Assembly (NCBI GenBank): GCA_965153355.1
Contig: OZ231127.1
Coordinates: 17,112,001 to 17,176,000, forward strand
Source: Flaccisagitta enflata
Taxonomy: Eukaryota; Chaetognatha; Sagittoidea; Aphragmophora
Direction: 5' to 3'
DNA: 64,000 bases
Part shown: positions 29,479-42,064 of the stretch, piece after piece
Layout: every line of letters begins with the position of its first letter
Numbering within the stretch: position 1 is the first letter of the stretch
Translations under genes and position numbers: made by a program
The notes under the pieces: generated by a model
Database searches by the model: none
Seen by the model: only the letters and a program-made list of their open reading frames with translations
What the model was told of the DNA's origin: nothing

Positions 29479-29647
29479 TCTCTCATTCTGACTGGGTTTT
29501 CCTTTTCCTTTTCTACTCGCCCTGGTTAACTATTGGGTATTTTATAGAAGGGTTCTCGAACTCAGACTTTGACTCTCCTTCTTCTTCTAACTTGCCTCCT
29601 CCTTTCGCCGCCTTACTCATTTTTACCATCTTTTTTTTACATTCTCT
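28726..29647. other. no gene; one short (TC)n tract
   Basis: Unique-looking sequence with a (TC)n tract at about 29437-29475. No supported coding or RNA feature. Confidence 0.5.
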
Positions 29648-29837
29648 TTTTTAGTAGCGTGCTCCGCGACTCTACACCCCGCTTTGTCCGTCGGTTGGTC
29701 GGTCGGTCGGTCGGTCCCCATTTTACATTTTTTAGGGTTTGAGCTCACTGCTCCTGCCCAAATGCCTCAGTGACCTTCTTCATCATTGCCCCTGCCCACC
29801 TGCACGCGACTAGGGTAGCCGTGTATCCGGCCTTGTT
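29648..29837 (+). mobile_element. family B element (B8), full length
   Basis: Best full-length copy (190 bp): TTTTTTAG, hairpin AGTAGCG/CGCGACT with one mismatch, CTACACCCCGCTTTGTCCG, (GGTC)5, the body GCTCACTGCTCCTGCCCAAA, CCCCTGCCCACCTGCACGCG, and end GTAGCCGTGTATCCGGCC plus TTGTT. Non-coding. Confidence 0.9.
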
Positions 29838-30157
29838 CTGTTTTGCCTTCTTCACTTATTTTTTTTCTTTGTTATAAAGTTCATTTTCTTAGTTTCATTC
29901 TTCTGTATTGTAAAAAGTTTTCTTCCATTTTCATAGCATGTGGTAGATTTACTTCCCTCTGTCTCTTTTTTCTTCACTTCATTTTTTTTCTGTTTTGACA
30001 ACTGCGAAAAAAGTTGTCTATCAGGATTTTATGACATTTTTTTCCCAAGAATATTTTTTTTTATTTTTCTCTTTCTAGCTTTCTCTTTCTTGGCCTCTTT
30101 CCCTTCCTCTTCTGCTCGTCTTGATTTTCTTTCTTTATCAAACTTTTAGTTTATTCT

Positions 30158-30163
<6 letters not shown>

Positions 30164-30207
<44 letters not shown>
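30164..30207. repeat. (TC)n microsatellite
   Basis: TC dinucleotides. Confidence 0.95.
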
Positions 30208-30209
<2 letters not shown>

Positions 30210-30404
30210 AACAATCTCCTGGATGGGGTGTGAGAGCGCATCTAACAGCGAAAACTGGAGGCGGCATAAGTCACCAGCGAAAAGAGTCGTATATGCGTAA
30301 AAGGTTTGATCAGCCAAGCATAAAATGTTTCGCGCATTTGACAAATCTCTCCCTCATTCCTGCTCTGGCCTATGGCGCTCACTTGCTCTTCTGCCTGTCC
30401 TCTT

Positions 30405-31165
<761 letters not shown>

Positions 31166-31967
31166 AACAAGGCCGGATACAAGGCTACCGAAGTCGCGTG
31201 CGGGTGGGCAGGGGCTATATTTGAGGTCACTAGACCATTTGGGCAGGAGCAGTGAGGTCCAAAATGAAAATCATAACAGGTCGCCCATGGGCAATATATG
31301 GTCATCGATACCCTTGGCCCTGCTTTGAGAGATTGTGAGTTGGAGTGAGGGGAAGCAGGGCAGCGGCCCCAAAGGGGACAAAGTCCTGTAGAACATAGGG
31401 GGACTTTCGTTTGTCCTGCCTTACCTGGATGAGATGCTACATAGAGGGTTGACTGAAGGCCTTCAAGAGCTTAAATTGAGGTCTAAGAAGGCTGATGTAA
31501 GGTCTGAGAATGCCAATTGGAAGCTTGAGAGGACTAATTTGAGGCCTAATTTCAGGCATGAGAGGACAGGTTTGAGGCATGGGAATTTCGATTTAAGGCC
31601 TGCGAGGCCTTGTTTGAGGTCTGAAAGGCCAGGTTTGAGGCCTGCTAGGTCGGATTTGAGGCCTGAGAGGCTGGATTTGAGGCCTGAGAGGCTGGATTAG
31701 AGGCCTGAGAGGCTGAATTTGAGGCCTGAGAGGCTGAATTTGAGGCCTGAGAGGCTAGATTTTAGGCCTGAGGGGCCTGATAAGGGGGGGGGGGACGCAC
31801 GAACGAACGAACGGACGAACGAACGAACAAACGAACGAAAGTCCCCCTGTGTTCTACAGGACTTCGTCCCCTTCGGGGCCGCTGCCCAAAAAAAGTTAAG
31901 TGTGACCAACCGACCGACCGACCGACGGAAAAAGCGGGGTGTAGAGTCGCGTGCACGCGACTAAAAA
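31166..31967 (-). mobile_element. family B element (B9) carrying a family A element
   Basis: Reverse orientation. Starts AACAAGGCCGGATACAAGGC, GGTGGGCAGGGGC and CATTTGGGCAGGAGCAGTGA (to about 31280). After the A insert it resumes with ACCAACCGACCGACC, AAAGCGGGGTGTAGAG, the perfect 18-bp palindromic hairpin AGTCGCGTGCACGCGACT (31945-31962) and AAAAA. The A copy occupies the same relative place as in the copy at 27801. Confidence 0.8.
31281..31887 (-). mobile_element. family A element (A4), type-2 ends, nested in B9
   Basis: Left: TTGCCC-like distal hairpin (GCCCATGGGC at 31283-31292), GGTCATCGATACCC, stem GCCCTGCTT (about 31317-31325)/AAGCAGGGC, then GCGGCCCCAAAGGGGAC and GTCCTGTAGAACATAGGGG. 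Core: GAGGCCTGAGAGGCTGGATT-type 21-bp units (about 31440-31770) followed by a G run and GAACGAACGAACG. Right: CCCCTGTGTTCTACAGGAC, GTCCCCTTCGGGGCCGCTGC, CC, ending at 31887. Confidence 0.8.
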
Positions 31968-32270
31968 GTGATGAAAAACAAGAAACGCAATCATGAGAAA
32001 ATGCCAAAACCTCTCTTAAGTTTGAACCTACTGACAAGGGTCTGCATCCTTCATACATATATGATAGAGGACACCTTATTCTGTCAGAGACTGTTTTTCA
32101 AAAAATATTTTCTTCGATGCGCACCCTTTCTACCAATCGCGTCTTTTCATGACAAAGTAACGTTTCATAAATTTTCATAAATAACTATTATTGATGGCGC
32201 ATCAATTACTTTTTTCATGTCACTTATTCTCTTTCTCTTAATCTCTACCAATCACCGCGCATAAAAAGAT
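31968..32270. other. non-repetitive stretch, nothing recognised
   Basis: No supported gene or repeat. Confidence 0.5.
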
Positions 32271-32302
32271 TTGAAATTGAAATTGAAATTGAAATTTATT
32301 TT

Positions 32303-33290
32303 CATCACCCTCAGGCACCTTGTGGGCGCCCCTTGAGGTAATTCGGTACAGCAAGAGATCATCATCATCAATTCAACAACGCGGGATATTAATAGTCACG
32401 CGGGGGGGGGGGGGGGCTGTTCATATCACAAGCTACTTCAATCAATACCAAAATGGGTATTGCGGAACATGGACCAGTTTGCATGTATAAGTACTAGATA
32501 CTTAGGAAGATCAATCTTTACTTTCATTTCTAATCATTTCCCTCGCGTCTTCTATAGTAGCGGAAAAAAGCGCTAAGACCGAGATAGTCTATCAACTATG
32601 GGGGCAATCGGCGGACATCCAAAAAGAAAGAGAGGAGTGGGGGTGGAAGGGCGTGGGGGGGTGTTAAAGGGGTGGTCGGGAAGGGACAAGGAGTAGGGGT
32701 GGTTAAAAAGATCAAAGGAGGGCGAAGGGGCAGGGGAAGGGGAGGGAAGGGGGAGGGGGAGGGGGAGGGGAGGGGGGAGGGGAGGGGAGGGGTGTGGGTT
32801 GGGTTATGGGAAGGGTGGGTGGGGAAAGGAGATATTGTTCAAGACAAGGGGCAGGTTAATGGAAAGTGGTCATGTTGGGGGGGAAGGGGGGAGGGTGGGG
32901 GGGAGGGGGAGACGGGCGGGAGGGGAGGGAGGGGTGGTTAGAGAAGACGGATTCACGAAAGAGGTAAAAGACAGGGCGGGCGAGAACGGGTAAAGAAATA
33001 GTTGCAGATTAGTAAACATAGGACCCAAAAAGATTTAAAAAGTCCCATCCGATTGTAAATATATCGCGAAGGGGTTGATCAATGGAGGCTAATTAAATGT
33101 GCAAAGTACAGCACTACATCGCGGCAACGAGAGACGACACAAAAAGGAAAAGCTGCATGGGGAAAGTGACAAGTGTTGTAGAGAGACACGTTTTTGAAAG
33201 TAAAAAGGATAAGCAGCTAAAGATTCTCCGGTGGGGGGGGGGGGGGATTTGTTAATTTTATCCTAACGCAGTGGAGGACATATACGCGGT
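32303..33290 (-). other. LINE 3' UTR with C-rich (G-rich on plus strand) tract
   Basis: Between the ORF2 stop and the tail. On the plus strand it holds G runs at 32403-32417 and 33233-33246, and an almost pure purine, G-dominated tract at about 32625-32960 with many GGGG and GGGAGGGG words. The LINE RNA would be C-rich here, and the DNA plus strand could form G-quadruplexes. Confidence 0.7.
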
Positions 33291-36224
33291 TCATTCGACG
33301 GCAACGCAATCATGTTCAATGTTAAAGAGACAGAAATGGCATAAATTTACCCCATCCGGTACACCCGCCAAATTCACCATTCTATCTAGTATGGTATCCT
33401 TGCCATCTTTTGACGCATAACCACCATAATTATAAATCATGTTTTTTGTAAGCGAAGGGCTGCGTAGTAAATTAACGGATCTTCTGATAGCAAACTTTTC
33501 AATTTTCTCCCTAAACGATCCACTCATGAAAATACCACGGGCTCTTTCATTGTTCATCATTCTAGGCAGGTCAAAGATAGATTTAAGCGAGCGAGTAAGA
33601 AGGCTTTCAACCTTATCCCATCCTTTTTTAGGCATGTTTAAATAGGCCAGGCAGGAATAGTAAAAAGTGGACATGATAAGTGAATCAAAAAGCGACATTA
33701 TCAATTCTCTGTTATTGTAGCCAATCTTCCTGTTCAGCTTAGCTATAGAAATAACTTTAGGGTAGTTACTTTTTACCAATTTATCAATATGCGTCGACCA
33801 CTTCCAATCTTTGTCAAAAGTGACCCCGAGAAATTTCACCTTTTCTTTCCACTCGATTTTCTCGTCCATAATGAAAATATCCATGTCTTCCGCTCTCTCT
33901 CTTTGCTTCTTCGAATTGCTGAAGACAATCACATCTGTTTTCGCTGGTGCCGGATTAAGGCGCCATTTGCGGCACCAGCTCTCTAATTCGTCGAGGCGGC
34001 GTTGAAGGATTGTCACTGCTTCCGCTGCAGAGTCGCCAATCGCCCATGTGGCGGTGTCGTCTGCGTATAGTGAGGCGCCCTCACTCGAGTCGTTCGTCAA
34101 TGGCGCGTCGAACGAGTAGAGAATGTAAAGCGTTGGGGAGAGAATGGCGCCTTGGGGGGCGCCACTCTCCATGACGATCTCTTCGGAAACGACGCCGCTT
34201 TCTTCGACGTAGAGTCGGCGATTGTCGAGGAACGACGAGATGATTCGGGTAATCTTTGGCGGCAGCGGATGGCGTCGAAGGCGGTAGCGTAGGACGTCAT
34301 GGTCGAGTTTGTCGAAACATTTTTCGAGATCCACGAAGGCCGCCACCGCTACTTTCTTTGCTTTCCGCGTTGCCGCCATATCTTCCGCAAGTCGAAGGAA
34401 GCATTCCTGGGTCGATCTCCCAGGACGAAATCCTGCGTGAAGCTCAGGGACGATGGTTTTAGCATTGTCAACTGCGTCAATACACTTCTTGATTACTCTC
34501 TCAAGTATTTTGCCAACGCAACTTAGGAGTGAGATTGGGCGATAATTTGCAGAGTCATCGCCCTTTTTATCCTTTTTCAAAAGCATTTTCACTCGTGCAC
34601 GCTTCCATTCATCAGGAAAGTAGCCTACCTGTAAGCAGATGGCGATGATGTCGACGAGCGCCTTCAGAGCTTCCGGCGGGATGTTCTTTAATGTTCCGTT
34701 GTCGATGCCGTCGTCGCCCGGCGCCGAATTGGTCTTCGTCTCCCTGATGATGTTGGCGACCGATTCCGTGGTGACGAAGGCGCAGATGTCGTCATCACCG
34801 GCCTCATCGACCGGAAGTTGGGGGGTGAGGAAGAACGCGGCGGAATCATTGTCTTTTTTTAACGTTTCCGCCCATTTCTTTTCTTTTTCTGCTGGTGGTC
34901 GTGGTTGATGAGTTTCTTTTAATCTTTGGACGTGGGTGTTGACAATTTCTTTTGTTGTTGTTGTTAGTTTATTGTCTTTCATTTTCAAATGGGTGAGGGG
35001 ATTATTGTCTTTCTTTTTCTTTTCCATCAATTGGTTAAAAATTTTCCATTTTCGTCTCGAGTCGTTCGTTTTTGCTATAAAATCACTTTTCTTTTCATAA
35101 TCGTCATGTTTGTCTCTTTTTAAAAAAGATTTCATTTTTCTCGTGATTTGATTCATTTTGTTTTTTAAAGCTTCTATATTGTTAGTGTTTCTGTTCTTCT
35201 TAATCAAATCAATCAATTTCTTTCGTTCTTTTATAAGATCTCTTGTATCTTTTTTAATCTTAAAGTCACCACCTGATTTTATTGTTCGTTCGGTTGTTGA
35301 TGAAATTTGGGCCTTTTTTATCACTTTTGTGAATTTTATTACGCATTCATCAATCTGCTGGCGGATTGTTGTTATGTCTAATTGTTTATTTTTAATTTTT
35401 TCAAGGATGTTCGATAAGTTCTTTTTCAAATCGTCTAATTCTTTATCGTTTTTCAAATCGTTTTTAAATTTTCTCCAATCTCTTATTTTTCTTTTTAATT
35501 TATCTTTTTCATTCTTGCCGCTTAGTGTAAGGATGATTGGCAGGTGGTCGCTTTCAGTTGCATCGCCGACTCTAAACTCCAACACATCGTCAACGACGGA
35601 GTCGCTGACAAAGCACAGGTCAAGAATGTTCCAGTTGCCGCTGCTCCTGCTGATGTAGGTCGGCTCACCGTTGTTGACGAAATTTAGTCCGAGTCTGATG
35701 ATGTTGTCGACGAGATCCTTGCCTTCTTCCGTGCTGGTTCTGCTTCCAAACTCTGGCGCTGCGCAATTAAAGTCGCCACAAAGGATAATCTTTTTATCAT
35801 TTTTTCTATTTAATTCTTCTATTTTTGAAATGAAATTTTTATTTATCGTTTTTTCCGGGTGGTTATAAGTCGTGGCGATTATCAGCTTTTCTCCCTCTGT
35901 GGTGGTAAGCTCGACAATCAATCCCTCCTTGCATTCTTGCTCTTGGATTGTCGCTGACCAGGTGTTGGGGAAGAGGATGCAGGATCCACCGGCGTAGTGA
36001 AGATTGTTTTTATCGTTTGCTAGAATGGTTGAGAGATTTGGCAGGTGTACATTGGAGGGGTTCTGGCATCTAATGTCATTGAAGATGGCGATGACGTCAT
36101 CATTCTTCGCGATATTGTCCACTGCTTCTCTAGTTAGGCGTTGGCTGCTGGGGTTGCCATTACTGTTTTGAGTGAAGATGACGATGTTCTTGCGCCTATT
36201 TGAATCTCCACTTCTTCTATCCAT
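33291..36224 (-). CDS. LINE ORF2: endonuclease-reverse transcriptase, 977 aa
   Basis: Nicks target DNA and copies the element RNA there. Apurinic-type endonuclease at about residues 14-232: IFTQNSNG, LCGDFNC (148-154), NWNILDL (197-203) and SDHLPI (225-230). Reverse transcriptase about 535-805: NYRPISLLS (560-568), AFVDLEKCFDKLDH (first catalytic Asp at 632), SGAPQGAILSPTLY (687-700), the catalytic YADD (720-723), and KFLGVTF (797-803). The C-terminus has LCHFCLF, no RNase H motif. Oddity: the usual catalytic Glu of the endonuclease (Q-E-T context) aligns by eye with FNDIRC near residue 50, giving Asp in its place; this needs an alignment. The start overlaps the ORF1 stop by 8 nt in another frame, so translation is probably by reinitiation or coupling. 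Confidence 0.93.
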   Translation of the reverse strand: MDRRSGDSNRRKNIVIFTQNSNGNPSSQRLTREAVDNIAKNDDVIAIFNDIRCQNPSNVHLPNLSTILANDKNNLHYAGGSCILFPNTWSATIQEQECKEGLIVELTTTEGEKLIIATTYNHPEKTINKNFISKIEELNRKNDKKIILCGDFNCAAPEFGSRTSTEEGKDLVDNIIRLGLNFVNNGEPTYISRSSGNWNILDLCFVSDSVVDDVLEFRVGDATESDHLPIILTLSGKNEKDKLKRKIRDWRKFKNDLKNDKELDDLKKNLSNILEKIKNKQLDITTIRQQIDECVIKFTKVIKKAQISSTTERTIKSGGDFKIKKDTRDLIKERKKLIDLIKKNRNTNNIEALKNKMNQITRKMKSFLKRDKHDDYEKKSDFIAKTNDSRRKWKIFNQLMEKKKKDNNPLTHLKMKDNKLTTTTKEIVNTHVQRLKETHQPRPPAEKEKKWAETLKKDNDSAAFFLTPQLPVDEAGDDDICAFVTTESVANIIRETKTNSAPGDDGIDNGTLKNIPPEALKALVDIIAICLQVGYFPDEWKRARVKMLLKKDKKGDDSANYRPISLLSCVGKILERVIKKCIDAVDNAKTIVPELHAGFRPGRSTQECFLRLAEDMAATRKAKKVAVAAFVDLEKCFDKLDHDVLRYRLRRHPLPPKITRIISSFLDNRRLYVEESGVVSEEIVMESGAPQGAILSPTLYILYSFDAPLTNDSSEGASLYADDTATWAIGDSAAEAVTILQRRLDELESWCRKWRLNPAPAKTDVIVFSNSKKQRERAEDMDIFIMDEKIEWKEKVKFLGVTFDKDWKWSTHIDKLVKSNYPKVISIAKLNRKIGYNNRELIMSLFDSLIMSTFYYSCLAYLNMPKKGWDKVESLLTRSLKSIFDLPRMMNNERARGIFMSGSFREKIEKFAIRRSVNLLRSPSLTKNMIYNYGGYASKDGKDTILDRMVNLAGVPDGVNLCHFCLFNIEHDCVAVE

Positions 36225-38256
36225 TTTGACTTTGGGCGGCGAGGTGCTTCAACTTCGTCGTTTCTCTTCCTGTTGATGCGCTTCGACTTCTCGGCGTTAT
36301 TCCGTCGATTGCTCTTTTTGGTTTCCTTCCCCTTTTCTTTTTCAGCACCTCTTCCGCTGGCGGATGGGGTGCAGTGAAGGAGCCTTGAGAAGCCGATGGC
36401 GGATGTAGTGTCGAGGAGGTGGATGCGGAAGTTGACGAGAGAGTTGAGGCCTCCACGCAGCTGTCGTACTTCGTGGCGTCGTCTGATGTTGTGGAATTGG
36501 AGGCGAGGTTAAGTGATGGGGGAAGAAGAAGATTTTTTGAGATAATTTGTTGTTGCATTAATTTCAGGTCCTTTCTCATTAATTTCACTCTTGAATTTGT
36601 CTCTTCAGATATGATTTTTGCCACTTCCTTTTCATCTTTTCCTTTTTTAATTTTTATCATGGTCGGTGGGAGGCTAATCATGAAAGTCGATTGATCCTCC
36701 ACCAGAGAAGGTGCTGTAGGCGCCGGTCGACGAGCTGCTTGAGCTTGTTGCGTCTGCGACCCGACGTCTTTTTCTCGGCCTGTAGGAAGAGGGGTGGAGG
36801 TGCAGTCTCTTGAGTTGATGTTACTCTCAAATGACATTTCTTGACTAAAGTCGTCATCTTCCTCCATATCTTCCGCGTACCTTTGCATAATGGCGGCGAG
36901 AGCTGTCGTCGCATCCCGGATGTCGGCTGCCGATTTCGCCATCTCTTGAGCGAACGTCTTGCTCGCTTCTTGGAAGAAGTTTTGGGAGCAATTTTGGAAG
37001 GCGTCCGTGACAGCTTCTTTGACCGCCACCTTGATCGCTGCGGTTAGTTGGTCTTTGTCGAGGCCGTATCCACCGCCCCCGTGAGGAGGAGGAGGGGCGG
37101 CCGCGGTTGACGACGATGTTGTAGCCGCCGTCGACGAGGTCCAAGCCGAATGGTTTGGTGGCAATGGGGGGAATGAAGCGATGTTTGGCGGGGAGGCGGA
37201 GGAGGAGGTGCTTGTTGTTGGTGCAGGTTGTTGACGACTCGCTCCTGCAGCAGCATCCGGGGTGAGTTCTTTCGCTTCTTTCACCTTTGGGCATCTGTTG
37301 TCGTTTGAAGTGTGCGGACCATTGCAGTTGCTGCATTTATACTGATCCGGTGTTTTTAAGCAATCGGAGTGATGATGAGGTTCCGCACATTTCATACATT
37401 TTCTCTCCCTGCGACAGTTGTTCGATTGATGTCCGTCGAGACTTTGACACTTCCTGCACTGGTTGAATCTCGACGCGATGTATCGTTTTGCAGGGTGGAA
37501 GAACATTTTGATGAAGATACCATCTTTGATGGCTCTGTCGATTTGAGCTTCCTCCTCAAGGAAAATCTTCACAGAGCCTGTTTCTTCTCCATCCGACGCC
37601 CGTTTCATCCTTTTTGCGGCCGAGGGTCGATATCCTCGTCGACGAAGTTCTTCGAGGATGATGGTCTCTGTGAAGGACTTGTCGACATCATGGATTATAA
37701 CAGCAGTCTTTGATCTGGCGCGGGGGGCAATGACTGGCATGATTTTGCAACCCGCCTTCCATTTATCTTCCTTTAGGAGAATGTTAAAATCTTTCGAGGT
37801 GGCGGGGAAAATGAGGACCTTTTCGGCGGCTGTGAAAATTACCTCACGGATTTGACAGCCGTCGGGTTTGCTGTTTTCCACGTAGTCCGCAATTTCGCGT
37901 TTTGTTGCGCCGTTGACGCGCCAATTCCCAAGAAGCGTGATGGCGAATCTTCTAGGGGCACTTTTGATGGCGTCGTCAGTAATTTCCTCGATGGAAGGGA
38001 TGTTTGGTCCTGAGGCTTCGCCGCTGGCCGTGGCGATGGTCCCGTCGGCCATTTCGTCCGTTGGCGTACGTCCTTTTTTTGCGGCGTGTTGATCGTCGTT
38101 GTCGTCGCCGGGGCTGAGAGAGCGTTTCTGACGGACGGACTTTTTGCCAGATTCCATATATGTTGATAGAAGACTTTTAGCATGTTTTCCTGGTAGACGT
38201 TTTGAGACTTTTTCTTCCTTTTTTAATAGACGATTTTTAACACATGTAAGAAACAA
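36217..38256 (-). CDS. LINE ORF1: nucleic-acid-binding Gag-like protein, 679 aa
   Basis: In LINEs of this group ORF1 protein binds the element RNA and forms the ribonucleoprotein with ORF2. Three Cys/His clusters at about residues 267-322 support this: CRKCQSLDGHQSNNC (spacing C-x2-C-x5-H-x4-C), CMKCAEPHHHSDC, and CSNCNGPHTSNDNRC. The last resembles the third knuckle of Jockey/I-type Gag. Residues about 100-255 before them (AVIIHDVDKSFTETIILEEL, and KIFLEEEAQIDRAI) look like the pre-knuckle fold of the family. The C-terminal half is Ser/Thr/Pro/Ala-rich low complexity, ending in a KKKRGRKPKR basic patch. The ATG at 38256 opens the frame. The stop at 36217-36219 overlaps the ORF2 start by 8 nt (ATGGATAG). 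Confidence 0.9.
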   Translation of the reverse strand: MFLTCVKNRLLKKEEKVSKRLPGKHAKSLLSTYMESGKKSVRQKRSLSPGDDNDDQHAAKKGRTPTDEMADGTIATASGEASGPNIPSIEEITDDAIKSAPRRFAITLLGNWRVNGATKREIADYVENSKPDGCQIREVIFTAAEKVLIFPATSKDFNILLKEDKWKAGCKIMPVIAPRARSKTAVIIHDVDKSFTETIILEELRRRGYRPSAAKRMKRASDGEETGSVKIFLEEEAQIDRAIKDGIFIKMFFHPAKRYIASRFNQCRKCQSLDGHQSNNCRRERKCMKCAEPHHHSDCLKTPDQYKCSNCNGPHTSNDNRCPKVKEAKELTPDAAAGASRQQPAPTTSTSSSASPPNIASFPPLPPNHSAWTSSTAATTSSSTAAAPPPPHGGGGYGLDKDQLTAAIKVAVKEAVTDAFQNCSQNFFQEASKTFAQEMAKSAADIRDATTALAAIMQRYAEDMEEDDDFSQEMSFESNINSRDCTSTPLPTGREKDVGSQTQQAQAARRPAPTAPSLVEDQSTFMISLPPTMIKIKKGKDEKEVAKIISEETNSRVKLMRKDLKLMQQQIISKNLLLPPSLNLASNSTTSDDATKYDSCVEASTLSSTSASTSSTLHPPSASQGSFTAPHPPAEEVLKKKRGRKPKRAIDGITPRSRSASTGRETTKLKHLAAQSQNG

Positions 38257-38720
38257 TTTTCGACGTAGTTTATTTCGTTTTAAAAGCGTAATTTTTCTTG
38301 TTTTTTCTTTCTCTTTCTTGGGTCTGGCAATTTTAAGTCGAAGCGCTGACCTGTCTGGGCTCGGCCGAGCAGACGATAGGGAGTGACGTAACAGCTGTTG
38401 TTCGCACTGTGGGACGAAGGGGATTGGGTTGACGCGAAGATTGATCGACGTTCTCCCGCGGGCCTTTCGGCCGCGGCGATTTGGTTTTCGTCGCTTTTAT
38501 GTAATTTTTGTTATTTTCGTGTCTTTAGAATATGACAGGGAAGCCGTTTTTATAAAAAATCACTCGTGTCCGTTTATATTGTCTTTCCAGTTTAATGTCT
38601 GTATTTATTCTCCGTCCGCTTATTCTTGATCGTTCGCATTCGTTCGCCTTGTTCGCCTTTGTTCGTAACCGTTCGCCTTCGTTCGTTGCCGCGATGCCGT
38701 GGGTACCTTAAACAAGTGAA
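38257..38720 (-). other. probable LINE 5' UTR/internal promoter region
   Basis: Upstream of ORF1 on its strand. GC-rich patches (CCGCGGCCGAAAGGCCCGCG near 38455-38480) and CGAACG repeats (38630-38690) suggest a 5' UTR. The 5' boundary is not visible from this copy alone. Confidence 0.4.
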
Positions 38721-39916
38721 GTAGTAGAAATTAGCTTGAAGATAAGAGATTGTAATCAGCATAATTCTATGGTAATCCGAAGCGAGCGCTTCCACTTCCC
38801 GTTTTACCCTCACAGTTTACCCCTGACTCGTTTACATTTTTAAAACATCACCCTACATACCCCCCCCCCCCGTTATCAACGACTTCATATTTTGTGTCCG
38901 TGCCCCCCCCCCCCCCTCCTTCACACCTCCTCTTCCAAACCCATCTCCCCTTTGATTCTCGTTGGAATGGCACTTTACATTCCTTGTCCTCTTGTGATTA
39001 TCAAAAGACCCCTGTCCAAACCCATCCTCAGCTCCTGTTTAATCCTCATTGGAATGGCACTTTTACATTCCCTGTCCTTCCCCCCCCCCCTTTATATCCT
39101 CGTGGTCAAACGAGACGATCGATGCAATCTAGAAACCGAACCCAAATAGATCCGAAAATTATTTGCACAAGAAAAGAGTCTCTCTGTTCTTGAGACTGAT
39201 CTATTCTTGTCGTGAGCACGTGTCTTCGGCCGTGTCAATGTCGTGTCTAAGTCGTTTCCCATTTACATGACCGACTAAGTGACCATCTCAGTTGGCGAGT
39301 GCCATAAACGCGTACGTACGTACATCAGAGTTTTGTCATGAAATGACAGTTTCTTAATCACAATGAAAAGATATGAGACTAAAATGAATGATATTCAATT
39401 GAGATTTTAGCATTTAGGTCAACTCAAGTCATCAAGCCGAGAGAAAACTGTGAGAGGCTATAACATTTTTTTGAACATTTGACATTTTTAACATATTTAA
39501 CATATTTTTAGATTTTTTAAAAGAATTTAATGGATGGACATGGTAAATCACTGAAACCAACAATTAGTACAAAACTGTCATGATTCTGTTGTAAAGAGTT
39601 AAGAGTAGCAAGGGGATACCCAAAATTTCTACAAGATTTTTTTGGAAAATATTGATGAAGTGAGCTTGATAAGGTATTTTCAAAAGTATCTCTTCAATAA
39701 AATATTGACCGGGAACAATTTTTATACAAACCAGACAATAATAACTTAAAAGAAATTGGTTTAAAATGTTCGTTCATTTCCGCTTTCTTCCTCCAACCGA
39801 AGTTGTCTTGCTCAGTAGATTTCATTTAAATATGCTATGGAAAGATGCGATGCAGACTTAGGGTACGCATTGGAGAAAATATTTTTTGAAAACAGTTTTC
39901 GACAGTATGAAGTGTA
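38721..39916. other. no gene; poly-C tracts and a partly duplicated block
   Basis: C runs at about 38861-38873, 38903-38918 and 39079-39090. The block around 38935-39000 (CCCATCTCC, GGAATGGCACTTTACATTCC) recurs imperfectly at about 39019-39080, giving an ~85-bp duplication. Nothing else recognised. Confidence 0.55.
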
Positions 39917-40508
39917 ACACCTGTACACTTATTATTGTCAAAAGATCAAGTAACTGTCAAATCTAAACATACATATTTAGCCATATGCCGATTTTTCCAC
40001 CAGTTAGAGGTTGAAAAAATCTTCACTTTGCTCATGAATTTCACCTTGTTTGCTTCTTACAAAATCGAATAAAATCAAAAACAGTAAAAAATTCCCTCAG
40101 CAAATAATGGAAAAATTACCAGAAAAACCTAATCAACATCAGGTGCTCACCAAATCTACATAAAGATAGAAAATTGGATGCGGATTTCACAACTAAAAAG
40201 TTTATGAAAAGTTCTTTAATTTGGCCATGGATTTCAATTGATTTTTTGAAAGTGAATGCTTTCAAAATTGAAATCAAAGTTATGGAGAAAATTGGTACCT
40301 GGGTGTTGATTGTTGGTTGTCAAGGATTGATAAAGGTTAAAATAATCATCCAAAACGGGGCAAAATATAGAAAACAATGCGGATTGCGGAATATATCTAG
40401 AAATAATCATCTAATATCCTATATCAAGGATTTGTATTGTTCCTCACCAGCAGTAGCGAGGCATCTATAGTTGTAGCACTACTTTGACAATAATTAGTGG
40501 ACAGGTGT
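39917..40508. mobile_element. MITE, family D-like, TA-flanked (copy 2)
   Basis: Left ACACCTGTACACTTATTATT and right, inverted, ACACCTGTCCACTAATTATT; TA immediately outside both ends (39915-39916, 40509-40510). Terminal sequence and length resemble the element at 23781-24361, so both probably belong to one family. The frame at 40174-40470 inside it has no recognisable domain. Confidence 0.65.
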
Positions 40509-41932
<1,424 letters not shown>

Positions 41933-42064
41933 AAATGCGAGGGAGGTAAATTGTACTTGAACTAAATCCAAGATGGGAAGATTGGGTGTGATTGAAGGAG
42001 AAAAATAAAGAGAATGAGGATAAGGAATGGCTAGAAACTAGAAACTAGTGAGGGAAGTCCAACA

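Larger units (their letters stand above)
32271..38720 (-). mobile_element. apparently intact non-LTR retrotransposon (LINE, Jockey/I-type layout)
   Basis: Two long minus-strand ORFs overlapping by 8 nt, a ~1 kb 3' UTR, and a 3' tail made of repeated TTTCAA words (32271-32302) preceded by AATAAA on the element's strand. An upstream region rich in CGAACG words continues to about 38720; the exact 5' end is not defined. ORF1 with triple zinc knuckles plus ORF2 with an AP-type endonuclease and reverse transcriptase and no RNase H is the layout of Jockey-superfamily LINEs. No frameshift or stop breaks either ORF, so the insertion is probably recent. Clade is inferred, not tested. Confidence 0.85.

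Noticed and set aside
36419-38386. Plus-strand frames of 60-166 codons across the LINE at 33-38 kb
   Set aside because: They are antisense shadows of ORF1 and ORF2.
40174-40470. 98-residue frame with some normal-looking composition
   Set aside because: It lies wholly inside a TA-flanked MITE and shows no recognisable domain or context.
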